From an uncultured Alistipes sp. (lineage in GTDB: Bacteria > Bacteroidota > Bacteroidia > Bacteroidales > UBA932): DNA of 64,000 nucleotides. Every line of letters starts with the position of its first letter. Position 1 is the first letter of the stretch. Position numbers and translations under genes: made by a program. The notes beneath the pieces were generated by a model, which worked only from the letters and a program-made list of their open reading frames with translations, had not been told where the DNA came from and made no database searches. This document shows, in pieces, positions 38,577-46,837 of the stretch. The stretch spans positions 1 to 64,000 of the forward strand of contig CABMPD010000005.1 of assembly GCA_902388455.1 (NCBI GenBank). Direction: 5' to 3'.

Positions 38577-39437
38577 ATGAAAAGATTAATTACAATGGCA
38601 GCCATACTGGCATTGATGGTACCGGTATGCGCACAGGCAAGGTCTTACGACGAGATTACCAAAGAGGTAAAAGTCCGTAATTTCAACGGCATCAGGGCCG
38701 GAAACCGCTTTGAGGTGGACGTGGAGAAAGCCTCTAAGCACGCTCTGGAACTCACATTTCCGGTAGAATTGGAGGAATATGTGACGGCCGAAGTACAGTC
38801 GGGCGTACTGGTTCTTACCCTCGATCTTGAAAAAGCTCCCAGGGATATCCGCCGCGAGTTCAACAGCGGGGACTGGAAGCTCTACGCAAAGGTCAGCTGT
38901 CCGGGGATAGAGAGCGTACGCCTCTCAGGTGCAGCCAATATGAGTATTCTGGATCGGTTTGACACTCAGTCGCTCGATATCCGCACCAGCGGAGCCTCAT
39001 CCCTCAAGAAAGCTGCTTTCAATACAGTGGGTGATCTCAGAATTGTGGCTTCAGGTGCTTCCCACGTTGAAATGGATCTGTCAGGCAGCATTGACAACTC
39101 CGATATCGAATGCAGCGGTGCCTCGAATGTCTACATCATAGGCGGCAATTACACTGACTGCGTAGTAGATAATTCCGGAGCCTCTGACGTGGATATGGAG
39201 GAGGTCAGGATGAAGAACCTCCGCATCAGTCTTTCAGGTGCGTCCAATTTCTATGTCAACGGAACGGCTGACTATCTGGACGTGGATGTAAGCGGAGCCT
39301 CCAGCTGCAAGGCATCCTCTCTTATAGCCAAGAGAGCCAGGGTAGAAGCCAGCGGTGCTTCAAGTGTAACTGTAAATGCCAAGGATATGGATCTAGTGGA
39401 TGTATCCAAAGCATCCAGCGTCAGAAACCGCAGATAA
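38577..39437 (+). CDS. GIN-domain (DUF2807) exported protein
   Basis: A 286-residue exported protein with a signal peptide (1-21). The GIN domain is a repeat-built beta-helix-like fold: the motif SGAS or similar recurs about every 20 residues (LSGAANMS, TSGASSLK, ASGASHVE, CSGASNVY, NSGASDVD, LSGASNFY, VSGASSCK, ASGASSVT). It follows the sigma factor/TM-protein pair by 22 bp, so it is likely one operon and possibly a target or sensor of the ECF system. Exact role unknown. Confidence 0.88.
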   Translation: MKRLITMAAILALMVPVCAQARSYDEITKEVKVRNFNGIRAGNRFEVDVEKASKHALELTFPVELEEYVTAEVQSGVLVLTLDLEKAPRDIRREFNSGDWKLYAKVSCPGIESVRLSGAANMSILDRFDTQSLDIRTSGASSLKKAAFNTVGDLRIVASGASHVEMDLSGSIDNSDIECSGASNVYIIGGNYTDCVVDNSGASDVDMEEVRMKNLRISLSGASNFYVNGTADYLDVDVSGASSCKASSLIAKRARVEASGASSVTVNAKDMDLVDVSKASSVRNRR

Positions 39438-39443
39438 GAGAAG

Positions 39444-40565
39444 ATGTCCTGGATACATTCAGACAAGGATTTCGTGCTGGACTCGCACTGCGATACTCCG
39501 ACGATGCTGCTCGAGGAGATAGACCTTGGGAAACGGCAGCCGAGGGGGCACGTGGACTTCGTGAGGGCCCGGGAAGGAGGGGTGGACGGAATGTTCTTCG
39601 CGATATATTCCCCGCCGGAACTTACGGACGCGGAGGCTACGGTCCATGCGATAAGGCTCATATCCAAATGCTACGATGCCGTCGACAGCAACAGCGCTGT
39701 CGCGGCATTCGCCGTTTCCCCGGAACAGGCTTTCGAGCACAAGAAGCACGGCCTTATCTCCGTATTCCTGGGTATGGAGAACGGCACCCCGATACAGCAT
39801 GATCTGGCATATCTACGTCTTTATCATCGGTTTGGAGTACGTTATCTCACGCTCTGCCATAACCGGCACAACCAGATCTGCGACTCGTGCATGCCCCTGG
39901 AGCCGGAATGGGGCGGTCTCTCCGCTTTCGGGAAGGAAGTGGTGGCCGAATGCAACCGCTTGGGCATCCTCCTGGACTGCTCCCATGCCTCGGACGGGAC
40001 GTTCTATGACCTGCTGAAATATTCCACAACTCCTATTGTCGCCTCACATTCCTCCTGCAGGGCCATGTGCGGCCATCCCCGGAATATGTCCGACGCCATG
40101 CTGCGGGATCTGGGTGCCGCTGACGGAGTGATTCAGATCAATTTCTATCCCAAATTCATCGACTCCGATTTTGCCCAGGACGAGAAATTTCTGAAACTCA
40201 GCGAGGAAGTGGAGCACTGGCAGGAACTCTACCGCTCCGACCTGTACAATATCGAGTACCGGGACAATTACTGGAGGATAATGGACGAGCTGGCCGTCTA
40301 TCCCACGCCCTCTGTCAGGAGGGTTGTGGACCACATCGACCATGCCGTGGAGGTGGCGGGAGCGGCCCATGTGGGTCTCGGCTCGGATTTCGACGGGATA
40401 GATGTGGCGCCAGAGGGATTGAGGGACATCTCCATGTACGGCAACATAGCAGCGGAACTGCGGCAGCGCGGCTACAGCAGTTCCGAGATACGCGGCATCA
40501 TGGGCGGCAACTTCCTGCGGGTCATGCACCAGGCTCAGAAAGCAGCACAGTCCTCAGCAGATTGA
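39444..40565 (+). CDS. Membrane dipeptidase family protein (peptidase M19)
   Basis: A 373-residue amidohydrolase-fold dipeptidase. The zinc-binding HxD is in LDSHCDTPTML at the N-terminus; another His is in VASHSSCRAMCGHPRN, and GLGSDFDGID near the C-terminus is a family signature. It lacks a signal peptide, so it is likely cytosolic, unlike mammalian renal dipeptidase. It begins 6 bp after the GIN gene. The 3' end overlaps convergent cinA by 44 bp, which is long but both genes look intact. It may hydrolyse peptides for amino-acid fermentation (inference). Confidence 0.92.
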   Translation: MSWIHSDKDFVLDSHCDTPTMLLEEIDLGKRQPRGHVDFVRAREGGVDGMFFAIYSPPELTDAEATVHAIRLISKCYDAVDSNSAVAAFAVSPEQAFEHKKHGLISVFLGMENGTPIQHDLAYLRLYHRFGVRYLTLCHNRHNQICDSCMPLEPEWGGLSAFGKEVVAECNRLGILLDCSHASDGTFYDLLKYSTTPIVASHSSCRAMCGHPRNMSDAMLRDLGAADGVIQINFYPKFIDSDFAQDEKFLKLSEEVEHWQELYRSDLYNIEYRDNYWRIMDELAVYPTPSVRRVVDHIDHAVEVAGAAHVGLGSDFDGIDVAPEGLRDISMYGNIAAELRQRGYSSSEIRGIMGGNFLRVMHQAQKAAQSSAD

Positions 40566-41817
40566 GGGCGCTGCCGGCGAAACGGTCGATATTGGTGCTT
40601 CGGTCGTTGTTGAAACGGAACATCCGGGACAGGACTTCGGTCTTGCCCGGATTTTTCGTATCCGGATATGCCACTGCGGTCCAGACTGTGCCGACGGGCT
40701 TGTCGGGCGTGCCTCCGTCCGGGCCGGCGATGCCGGTGGTCGAGAGGGCGTAGTCCGTCCCGAGTGCCTTGCGGACTCCGAGAGCCATGGCCTCGGCACA
40801 TTCGCGGCTGACGGCTCCCTTTGAAGCGATTATTTCGGTGGGAACGTGCAGTACGTTTTCTTTCACCGAGTTGTCGTATGATGTGACTGAGCCGTAGAAG
40901 AACCTGGAGGCTCCGGGTATCTGTGTGATGAGGGAGGCTATCCGGCCTCCGGTGCAGGACTCGGCTACAGCTAAGGTCTTTCCGGCAGCAGTCATCCTGC
41001 GGGCTATCACTGACTGGAGGGTGTCCTCGCCTTCACCGTAGATGGCGTCGCCGAGGACAGGGCCGAGCTTGGCGAACTCAGTCTCGATGCGCCGTATCTC
41101 GTCTTCCCGCTCTCCGCCGTATATCGACAGGCGCAGCTTGACACCAGTCAGGGGATTGGGCAGGTAGGCCAGGTGCATGTCCTCCGGCAGGGCATCCTCC
41201 CAGGGCTCTATCATCTTGGCCAGGGTGGACTCAGCTATGCCGTAGGTGACTATGGTCTTATGATGTATGCTGTCGAGGGCGAAATGGCTGCGTATGTCGT
41301 CCATCACTGACGGCAGCAGGCCGATGGCCTCGTAAGGCACCCCGGGCAGGGAATAGAGCACGGGACAATGGGAGAAGAGGGCTGCCGGGAAACGGAATAT
41401 CATCCCGGGAGCGGTGCCTTTCCGGTTGACCATGACCTCGCAGGTGTCGGGCACCATGGCCTGGTCCCGGTTGATGTCGGATATCTCGATGCCCCGGTGG
41501 GCCAGTATCCGCTCTATCACATCCATCTGTCCCTGATAGAAGACGGTGCCTCGGCTGCCGGAGAGCTCCCCGAGAGCCTTCTTGGTGATATCGTCCTTGG
41601 TGGGGCCGAGCCCGCCTGTAACTATCACTATATCGTTGTCATGCAGCAGGGACTTCAAGCTCTGCTTTATGTCGGTGTTGTCATCGCTGATGGAGACCAT
41701 ACGGAGCACTTTCACGCCTATGGCGTTGAGCCCGCGTGCTATGGCAGAGGAATTGGTGTCGACGATCTGGCCGATGAGAATCTCATCGCCGATGGTGCAG
41801 ACGGCTGCTCGTTTCAT
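40522..41817 (-). CDS. cinA: CinA-family protein (NMN deamidase/competence-damage protein)
   Basis: A 431-residue protein of two domains. The N-terminal MoaB/MogA-like domain (about 1-170) has GDEILIGQIVDTNS and VTGGLGPTKDDIT. The C-terminal PncC-type nicotinamide-mononucleotide deamidase domain (about 260-425) has VAESCTGGRIASLIT and TTGIAGPDGGT. This bifunctional organisation is normal. PncC recycles NMN to NaMN, linking it to NAD metabolism. The gene starts one base into the pyrD stop (TAATG), so the two are translationally coupled. Confidence 0.95.
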   Translation of the reverse strand: MKRAAVCTIGDEILIGQIVDTNSSAIARGLNAIGVKVLRMVSISDDNTDIKQSLKSLLHDNDIVIVTGGLGPTKDDITKKALGELSGSRGTVFYQGQMDVIERILAHRGIEISDINRDQAMVPDTCEVMVNRKGTAPGMIFRFPAALFSHCPVLYSLPGVPYEAIGLLPSVMDDIRSHFALDSIHHKTIVTYGIAESTLAKMIEPWEDALPEDMHLAYLPNPLTGVKLRLSIYGGEREDEIRRIETEFAKLGPVLGDAIYGEGEDTLQSVIARRMTAAGKTLAVAESCTGGRIASLITQIPGASRFFYGSVTSYDNSVKENVLHVPTEIIASKGAVSRECAEAMALGVRKALGTDYALSTTGIAGPDGGTPDKPVGTVWTAVAYPDTKNPGKTEVLSRMFRFNNDRSTNIDRFAGSALNLLRTVLLSEPGA

Positions 41818-42857
41818 TATTTATGGGATTTAAGGTACTTGAGAATCTTGCGTACGGCTCCGGGACCGTTGTAGATGAAGCCGGAGTATATCTGAATCAG
41901 GGAGGCACCGGCGTCCAGCATCTCCTTGGCCTGCTCCGGGGTCATTATGCCGCCCACGCCGATGATGGGCAGGATGCCTCCGGTCTTCTGATGGATGTGG
42001 CGTACCATCGCCAGGCTCTTCTCATACAGGGGCTGGCCGCTCAGGCCGCCGTTGCCTATGGCCTTGACCTTCTCGGGGTCGGTGGAGAGCCCTTCACGGG
42101 AATTGGTTGTGTTTGTGGCGATTATACCGTCGAGGCCGGAACTCAGGGCCAGGTCCACGATGCGGTCCACATGCTCGTAAGGGATGTCGGGAGATATCTT
42201 GAGCAGGATGGGGCGGTAGTCGTCGTAATACCTTCTGAGGGTGAGCAGATGATCCACTATCTCAGACAGATAGCCTACATCCTGCAGGACTGTGAGGTCC
42301 TTGACATTGGGGCAGGATACGTTCACTGTGAAGTAGTCCACGTAGTCGTAGAGCAGGGAGAAGGAACGCTCGTAATCCTTGTAGGCCTCCTCGTTTGGAG
42401 TCTTGGAGGCCTTGGCTATGTTGCCGCCGATGATGACATTCGGGACGCGCTTCTGGAGCTGGGCCACGGCGTATTTTACACCTTTATTATTGATGCCCAT
42501 GCGGTTGATGAGGGCGTGGTCTTCTACGAGTCTGAAAGAGCGGGGCTTGGGATTGCCGGGCTGAGGCTCGGGGGTGAGGGAGCCTATCTCCACGAAACTG
42601 AAGCCGAAGTTGCCCATGTCGTTGTAGAACTCTCCGTTCTTGTCCAGACCTGCCGCCAGGCCCACGGGATTCCTGAATGTCAGGCCGAATACTTCGCGGC
42701 GCAGCTCTCCCTCCTTGTCCCTGACACGGAAAATAGCCCTTATAAGACTCTGGGAAAGTGGAATATAGCGCAGGAACTGCAGGAGGCGGAAAGTGATGTG
42801 ATGGGCCGTTTCAGGCGAGAAGGAGAAGAGTATACGTCGGATGAGCAGTCTGTACAT
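41817..42857 (-). CDS. pyrD: Dihydroorotate dehydrogenase (quinone type, class 2)
   Basis: A 346-residue FMN enzyme of pyrimidine synthesis. Class 2 features: an N-terminal membrane-associating helical extension (about 1-45), then GLTFRNPVGLAAGLDKNGE, NRMGINNKG and VNVSCPNVKDL with the catalytic Ser of class 2 (a Cys in class 1), and IIGVGGIMTPEQAKEMLDAGA at the C-terminus. It links orotate formation to the quinone pool at the inner membrane. It precedes cinA with a one-base overlap. Confidence 0.96.
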   Translation of the reverse strand: MYRLLIRRILFSFSPETAHHITFRLLQFLRYIPLSQSLIRAIFRVRDKEGELRREVFGLTFRNPVGLAAGLDKNGEFYNDMGNFGFSFVEIGSLTPEPQPGNPKPRSFRLVEDHALINRMGINNKGVKYAVAQLQKRVPNVIIGGNIAKASKTPNEEAYKDYERSFSLLYDYVDYFTVNVSCPNVKDLTVLQDVGYLSEIVDHLLTLRRYYDDYRPILLKISPDIPYEHVDRIVDLALSSGLDGIIATNTTNSREGLSTDPEKVKAIGNGGLSGQPLYEKSLAMVRHIHQKTGGILPIIGVGGIMTPEQAKEMLDAGASLIQIYSGFIYNGPGAVRKILKYLKSHK

Positions 42858-42898
42858 AGTGTTTCAGCGTTGATTCGCAGGCAAAGATACGCCAAAAA

Positions 42899-43357
42899 CT
42901 ATTTGGGTGGATAAAATTCCTGAAATGTTCCGTCGGAATAGAACAATGTGATGCGCCGTACATCCCTGGGCTGGGGGCGTACCGGTGCGGACATGGGCTC
43001 ATCACCGTCTTCAATCATGTCCTGGGTGCTTTCAGTCTCCGGAACCGGAGCATACGAATGGCCGCTGTCTATGTCCAGTTCGATGGGCGGGGAGAACAGG
43101 TCAGGGGAGGAGTCCTGCTGCCGGGGAGCAGGAGCGGAGGTGTTCTGCTCCCGCAGGGGCTTGCCGCGTCCGAGGAGAAGCCAGTCCGGGTTGACGGAGG
43201 GAAACTTCAGCAGAAATTTCTGGATAAAGTCAAATCCGGGCTTGTTGCGTCCCGACAGGATGTGGGAGACATTGGAGCGCTGGATGCCCATGATGTCCGC
43301 AAACTGGGCCGGTTTGAGCTGTTCGAGCTCCAAAAATTGTTGTAAACGGCGATTCAT
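42899..43357 (-). CDS. XRE-family helix-turn-helix regulator
   Basis: A 152-residue DNA-binding protein. The N-terminal HTH (about 1-60) reads LKPAQFADIMGIQRSNVSHILSGRNKPG. It is followed by a flexible Ser/Pro/acidic linker (70-125) and a short conserved C-terminal strand pair (RRITLFYSDGTFQEF). Such proteins in this phylum are usually stand-alone regulators. A -7 element (43386-43379) lies upstream, and two perfect 9-bp inverted arms are located at 43396-43404 and 43431-43439, possible operator half-sites for autoregulation. Separated from pyrD by 41 bp. Confidence 0.9.
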   Translation of the reverse strand: MNRRLQQFLELEQLKPAQFADIMGIQRSNVSHILSGRNKPGFDFIQKFLLKFPSVNPDWLLLGRGKPLREQNTSAPAPRQQDSSPDLFSPPIELDIDSGHSYAPVPETESTQDMIEDGDEPMSAPVRPQPRDVRRITLFYSDGTFQEFYPPK

Positions 43358-43378
43358 TATTGTGAATTTAAATTTTTA

Positions 43379-43386
43379 CAAATGTA
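43379..43386 (-). promoter_or_regulatory. -7 element of the XRE regulator gene
   Basis: TACATTTG on the minus strand, 22 bp from the start codon. A CAAA (TTTG on minus) at 43403-43406 is present with 16 rather than 19 bp spacing. Confidence 0.5.
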
Positions 43387-43395
43387 CATAAAATA

Positions 43396-43439
43396 TTGTT
43401 TACAAAATCACACAAAGAGGAGGAAACAAATGTAAACAA
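43396..43439. promoter_or_regulatory. Inverted repeat, possible XRE operator
   Basis: Perfect 9-bp arms TTGTTTACA (43396-43404) and TGTAAACAA (43431-43439) separated by 26 bases, just upstream of the regulator's -7 element. A further TGTAAAC is inside the start of the gene (about 43338). The arrangement fits a dimer or tetramer binding two half-sites, but the partner is inferred. Confidence 0.45.
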
Positions 43440-43821
43440 ATAGAAGCGTAAGAGAAATCTATCTGAATATCAATATCATGAAAATAACGGACAATTTCCT
43501 TTAAAAATTGATATAATATAGTGCAATTAACTGGTTGAGAAGCCATTATTCTAAAATATGACGCTCTGGACAGGCCGTTTTTACTCATCAAAGCCATAAA
43601 ATGTCGTAAAACATATCGAATCTACTTTATATAATAGCGGTTAATTTACTGGTTATTCAGAGTTTATCTACTTAAAAACTACTTTATAAAGAAGTTTTAT
43701 TATACAAATTACACCACTTATGCAGGATGTTGAATATTGTATTTATCCCGTTTACACCTGTATAACCCAGAGTGAGTAATATTGTAATTAACTTTTGTGA
43801 ACAATTTGTAAAAACGTTTAT

Positions 43822-43852
43822 TTTGACTTCATCGGGATATTGTATAGATTTG
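43822..43852 (+). promoter_or_regulatory. Consensus promoter of queA
   Basis: -33 TTTG (43822-43825), exactly 19 bp, -7 TAGATTTG (43845-43852). The predicted leader before the queA ATG at 43892 is about 32 bases. Confidence 0.85.
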
Positions 43853-43891
43853 CCGCCGCAAGTGCGTAACATCGCCCGAAAACATTAAAAT

Positions 43892-45127
43892 ATGGCAATA
43901 CCTCAGATCAGCATTTCCGACTATACCTACGACCTGCCCGACGGACGGATCGCATCCTACCCCACGGAGAGGCGCGATGCCTCCAAACTCCTTTTATATA
44001 ATAAGGGCGAGATAACCCATACTGTCTTCTCTTCCCTTCCGGACTATCTGCCTGAGGGAGCCCTCATGGTATTCAACAATACCAAGGTGGTGCCCGCAAG
44101 GCTCATTTTCCGGAGGGAGACCGGGGCCATGATAGAGATTTTCTGCCTGGAACCGTCGGATCCTGAGGATTATAACCTTTCATTTGCCGCTACCTCCACC
44201 TGCGTGTGGAAGACGATTGTAGGCAACCGGAAGAAGTGGAAGGGCGAGCCTATCCGCCTCTATCTTCCTGAAAACCATAACACTGACCTTGAGCGCCTGA
44301 ACCTGCGGGCTACTCTCGAGGACGGCTTCGAGGGCAATATCCTCGTGCGTTTTACCTGGGATGGCGGCGAGCCTTTTTCCAAGGTGATGGAGATGTGCGG
44401 CCGCGTGCCCATCCCACCATATCTGCACCGGGAGTCAGAAAGTATTGACAGTGAGCGGTATCAGACGCTTTATGCCTCCTACAGGGGCTCGGTCGCCGCG
44501 CCTACCGCCGGGCTGCATTTTACCTCTGAGGTTCTTACCCGGCTCAAGGAGAAGGGGCTGGACTGCGAGAATGTCTGCCTGCATGTGGGTGCGGGAACTT
44601 TCCTGCCGGTCAAGAGCGAGGCCATAGAGGGGCACACCATGCATTCGGAGCCCTTCTCCATTTCGACCGATGTTCTCGATAGAATCCTACAAATAAAAGG
44701 AAACAAGCCGGTTATAGCCGTAGGAACGACGAGCGTGCGGACTCTCGAATCCCTCTACTGGTTAGGAGCGGAATGTGCTGTAAAGGGACCTGGGAACTGG
44801 GAGCCGTCGCCCGTGGAGCAATGGGTACCCTATACCTCGGAACTGGGTAAAATCCCCCTTAATGAGGCCCTGGAGGCCCTTCTGGAATATGCCCGGAGCC
44901 GTGGAAAGGACCGGATCACCTGCCGCACCCGCATAATCATAGTCCCCACTTACCGTTTCCGCGTAGTGGACTGGCTCATAACCAATTTCCACCAGCCCAA
45001 GAGTACCCTGCTGCTGCTCATAGCCGCATTGATCGGGGAGGACTGGCGTAAAGTGTATGACTATGCCCTCGGCAACGGCTTCCGTTTCCTGAGTTACGGA
45101 GACTCTTCGCTGCTGATTCCCCGTTAA
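43892..45127 (+). CDS. queA: S-adenosylmethionine:tRNA ribosyltransferase-isomerase
   Basis: Late queuosine biosynthesis enzyme of 411 residues, which transfers the ribosyl part of SAM to preQ1-modified tRNA. It has the ordered motifs YDLPDGRIASYP, LMVFNNTKVVPARL, GAMIEIFCLEP, and GSVAAPTAGLHFT, followed by LHVGAGTFLPVKSE. The C-terminus NFHQPKSTLLLLIAALIG is conserved. Length is a little above E. coli QueA (356), mostly by insertions in the middle, as seen in this phylum. A consensus promoter precedes it. Confidence 0.96.
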   Translation: MAIPQISISDYTYDLPDGRIASYPTERRDASKLLLYNKGEITHTVFSSLPDYLPEGALMVFNNTKVVPARLIFRRETGAMIEIFCLEPSDPEDYNLSFAATSTCVWKTIVGNRKKWKGEPIRLYLPENHNTDLERLNLRATLEDGFEGNILVRFTWDGGEPFSKVMEMCGRVPIPPYLHRESESIDSERYQTLYASYRGSVAAPTAGLHFTSEVLTRLKEKGLDCENVCLHVGAGTFLPVKSEAIEGHTMHSEPFSISTDVLDRILQIKGNKPVIAVGTTSVRTLESLYWLGAECAVKGPGNWEPSPVEQWVPYTSELGKIPLNEALEALLEYARSRGKDRITCRTRIIIVPTYRFRVVDWLITNFHQPKSTLLLLIAALIGEDWRKVYDYALGNGFRFLSYGDSSLLIPR

Positions 45128-45132
45128 ATAGA

Positions 45133-45163
45133 CTTGCTAATTTCAAATATTTTATTAAATTTG
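45133..45163 (+). promoter_or_regulatory. Promoter of the M28 peptidase gene
   Basis: -33 CTTG (one mismatch, 45133-45136), 19 bp, -7 TAAATTTG (45156-45163). It starts six bases after the queA stop, and the downstream ATG is at 45191. Confidence 0.65.
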
Positions 45164-45190
45164 CGGACCAAAACCCAGTTTCCCGCAGAA

Positions 45191-46837
45191 ATGAAGAAAG
45201 TCCAGTTCCTTACAGCTCTCGCACTGATAGTTGCCGCAGCCTTTGCGGCTATGGGCTTTTTCACTTACAGAAATGCTGATAATCAGAAAAATATCCTTTT
45301 CTCCACGGACCGTGCAGTAGAGGATATCCGTTTTATATCCGCCCGTCCACACTCTATATCTCATCCTGTGGAAAGGGCTCGTGTAAGGTGGTATCTTCAT
45401 GACAGACTGGAGGATATGGGCGGTAAGCCGCAGATTTTCCACTACGACTCCATTCCCTGCAAGTTCGGAGGAACCCTCAACATCGCCAATCTTTACTGCA
45501 AGTTCGAGCCTCAGGGCAGGGACACCTCGGAATCCTACCTGATGCTGGTGGCTCATCTGGATTCCAGATTCGCAGAGCAGACCCCTGACGGTGAGACACT
45601 TTCCTACGGTGCTGCCGATGACGGATACGGACTGGCCGCGATACTGGAACTGACGCGCGGTGCGCTGACCTATGCCCGAGAGTGGAACCAGGGACTGAAG
45701 ATCCTCATCACGGACTCGGAAGAGCACGAACTGGACGGGATGCGTTATGCCCTGGAGAGGGATAACAGGCTCTTTGACAGGGTGGGACTTCTGATAAACC
45801 TGGAGGCCCGTGGAGTGAAGGGACCGGCCCTGCTGTTCGAGACATCCCTGGGCAATGCCGCTCTGATGGATTTCTATGTGGAGAATGCCCGTATGCCCTA
45901 TACCTATTCACTTACATCGGTGATATACAGATATATGCCCAATTTCACCGACTTTACCCCGGCCAAACGGCTTTTCCCCGGATACAATTTTTCTGTCATA
46001 GACAACCTCCATTACTATCATAACGAAAGGGACAATTTCTCCAATATTCACCCCGAGTCCGTCGCACACTATGGCGTGCAGTTGGAGCCTGTGCTGCACA
46101 AGTATTTGACAGACAAGACGTATGCTGATACAGACTATTTCCGTTCCCAAGAGGACAGGGTGGTGTTTACTGTGCCTGGAATCAAGACCTTCTGTCTCAC
46201 GCGGACGGAGAACTGGATATTGAACGCCGCTGTCCTGCTTATGTTCTGCCTGGCTATGATATTGTACAGGGGCTTGGGCAGGGTGAGGCCTGGGAAGGTA
46301 CTGCTCAACTCCTTGTGGATATTGCTGACAGGGGTACTTGCCGGAGGAGCGGCTGAAGGTGCGGTCTGGGCTGCCGCCAAGATTGCCGGCGTACCTTTCT
46401 CATTCACGGCCTTGAAGTTCCTTTCGTGGGACTGGGCTCTGGCTTTGGGGCTCATAGCCGTAATGTTCGTAGCTTATCTTGTATTTTTCCTGCGCAAGTC
46501 CCGCAAGTCGGAAAATTTTGTCTTCGAGCATCTTATGGGCCTGATCCTGCTGATGCTCGTCCTGTCCGGAGTGCTGCTGTTCACCACAGGGGAGAATTTC
46601 TTCCTGATATTCCCAGCCGCATGTGCCCTGACCGGACTCCTCCTTCACGTGATATTGTACCTGAACATCATGTCCCTGCCTGTTCTGCTGCTGGCGGAGA
46701 TGGCCTTCCTGCCTTTCCTGTATAATGTCTATACTGCATTGACGGCGGGGGCGCTGGGCGTGGTGATATTCCTAGCATTCCTATACACTGTATTGACCGC
46801 CTCGCTGATGAGGTGCTTTATGAATCAAAGACGATGA
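45191..46837 (+). CDS. M28-family metallopeptidase with multi-TM C-terminus
   Basis: A 548-residue membrane protein. A first transmembrane helix (about 5-24) precedes an M28-type peptidase domain: AHLDSR (His122, Asp124), GAADDGYG (Asp143/144), DSEEHELDG (Glu pair near 177) and NLEARG. All the expected zinc ligands and the catalytic Glu seem present. The second half has about seven hydrophobic helices (350-540), resembling an ER-aminopeptidase-like arrangement. It probably cleaves exported peptides in the periplasm. The stop codon overlaps the acyltransferase start (ATGA). Confidence 0.88.
   Translation: MKKVQFLTALALIVAAAFAAMGFFTYRNADNQKNILFSTDRAVEDIRFISARPHSISHPVERARVRWYLHDRLEDMGGKPQIFHYDSIPCKFGGTLNIANLYCKFEPQGRDTSESYLMLVAHLDSRFAEQTPDGETLSYGAADDGYGLAAILELTRGALTYAREWNQGLKILITDSEEHELDGMRYALERDNRLFDRVGLLINLEARGVKGPALLFETSLGNAALMDFYVENARMPYTYSLTSVIYRYMPNFTDFTPAKRLFPGYNFSVIDNLHYYHNERDNFSNIHPESVAHYGVQLEPVLHKYLTDKTYADTDYFRSQEDRVVFTVPGIKTFCLTRTENWILNAAVLLMFCLAMILYRGLGRVRPGKVLLNSLWILLTGVLAGGAAEGAVWAAAKIAGVPFSFTALKFLSWDWALALGLIAVMFVAYLVFFLRKSRKSENFVFEHLMGLILLMLVLSGVLLFTTGENFFLIFPAACALTGLLLHVILYLNIMSLPVLLLAEMAFLPFLYNVYTALTAGALGVVIFLAFLYTVLTASLMRCFMNQRR

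Larger units (their letters stand above)
43358..43891. other. 534-bp AT-rich intergenic region
   Basis: No gene I can support lies between the XRE regulator and queA. The region is markedly AT-rich compared with the surrounding genes. It contains the regulator's promoter and inverted repeats, two ORFs of 60-65 codons without coding character, and the queA promoter. A small RNA or an excised element would be possible, but I see no structure that proves it. Confidence 0.6.

Noticed and set aside
41823..42914. 363-codon plus-strand ORF opposite pyrD
   Set aside because: pyrD shows all family motifs; the other frame has none.
43400..43597. 65-codon minus-strand ORF in the same spacer
   Set aside because: AT-rich chance frame overlapping the regulator's inverted repeat; no coding character.
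43684..43872. 62-codon ORF in the AT-rich spacer before queA
   Set aside because: No ribosome-binding site, no recognisable domain, and it overlaps the well-defined queA promoter.
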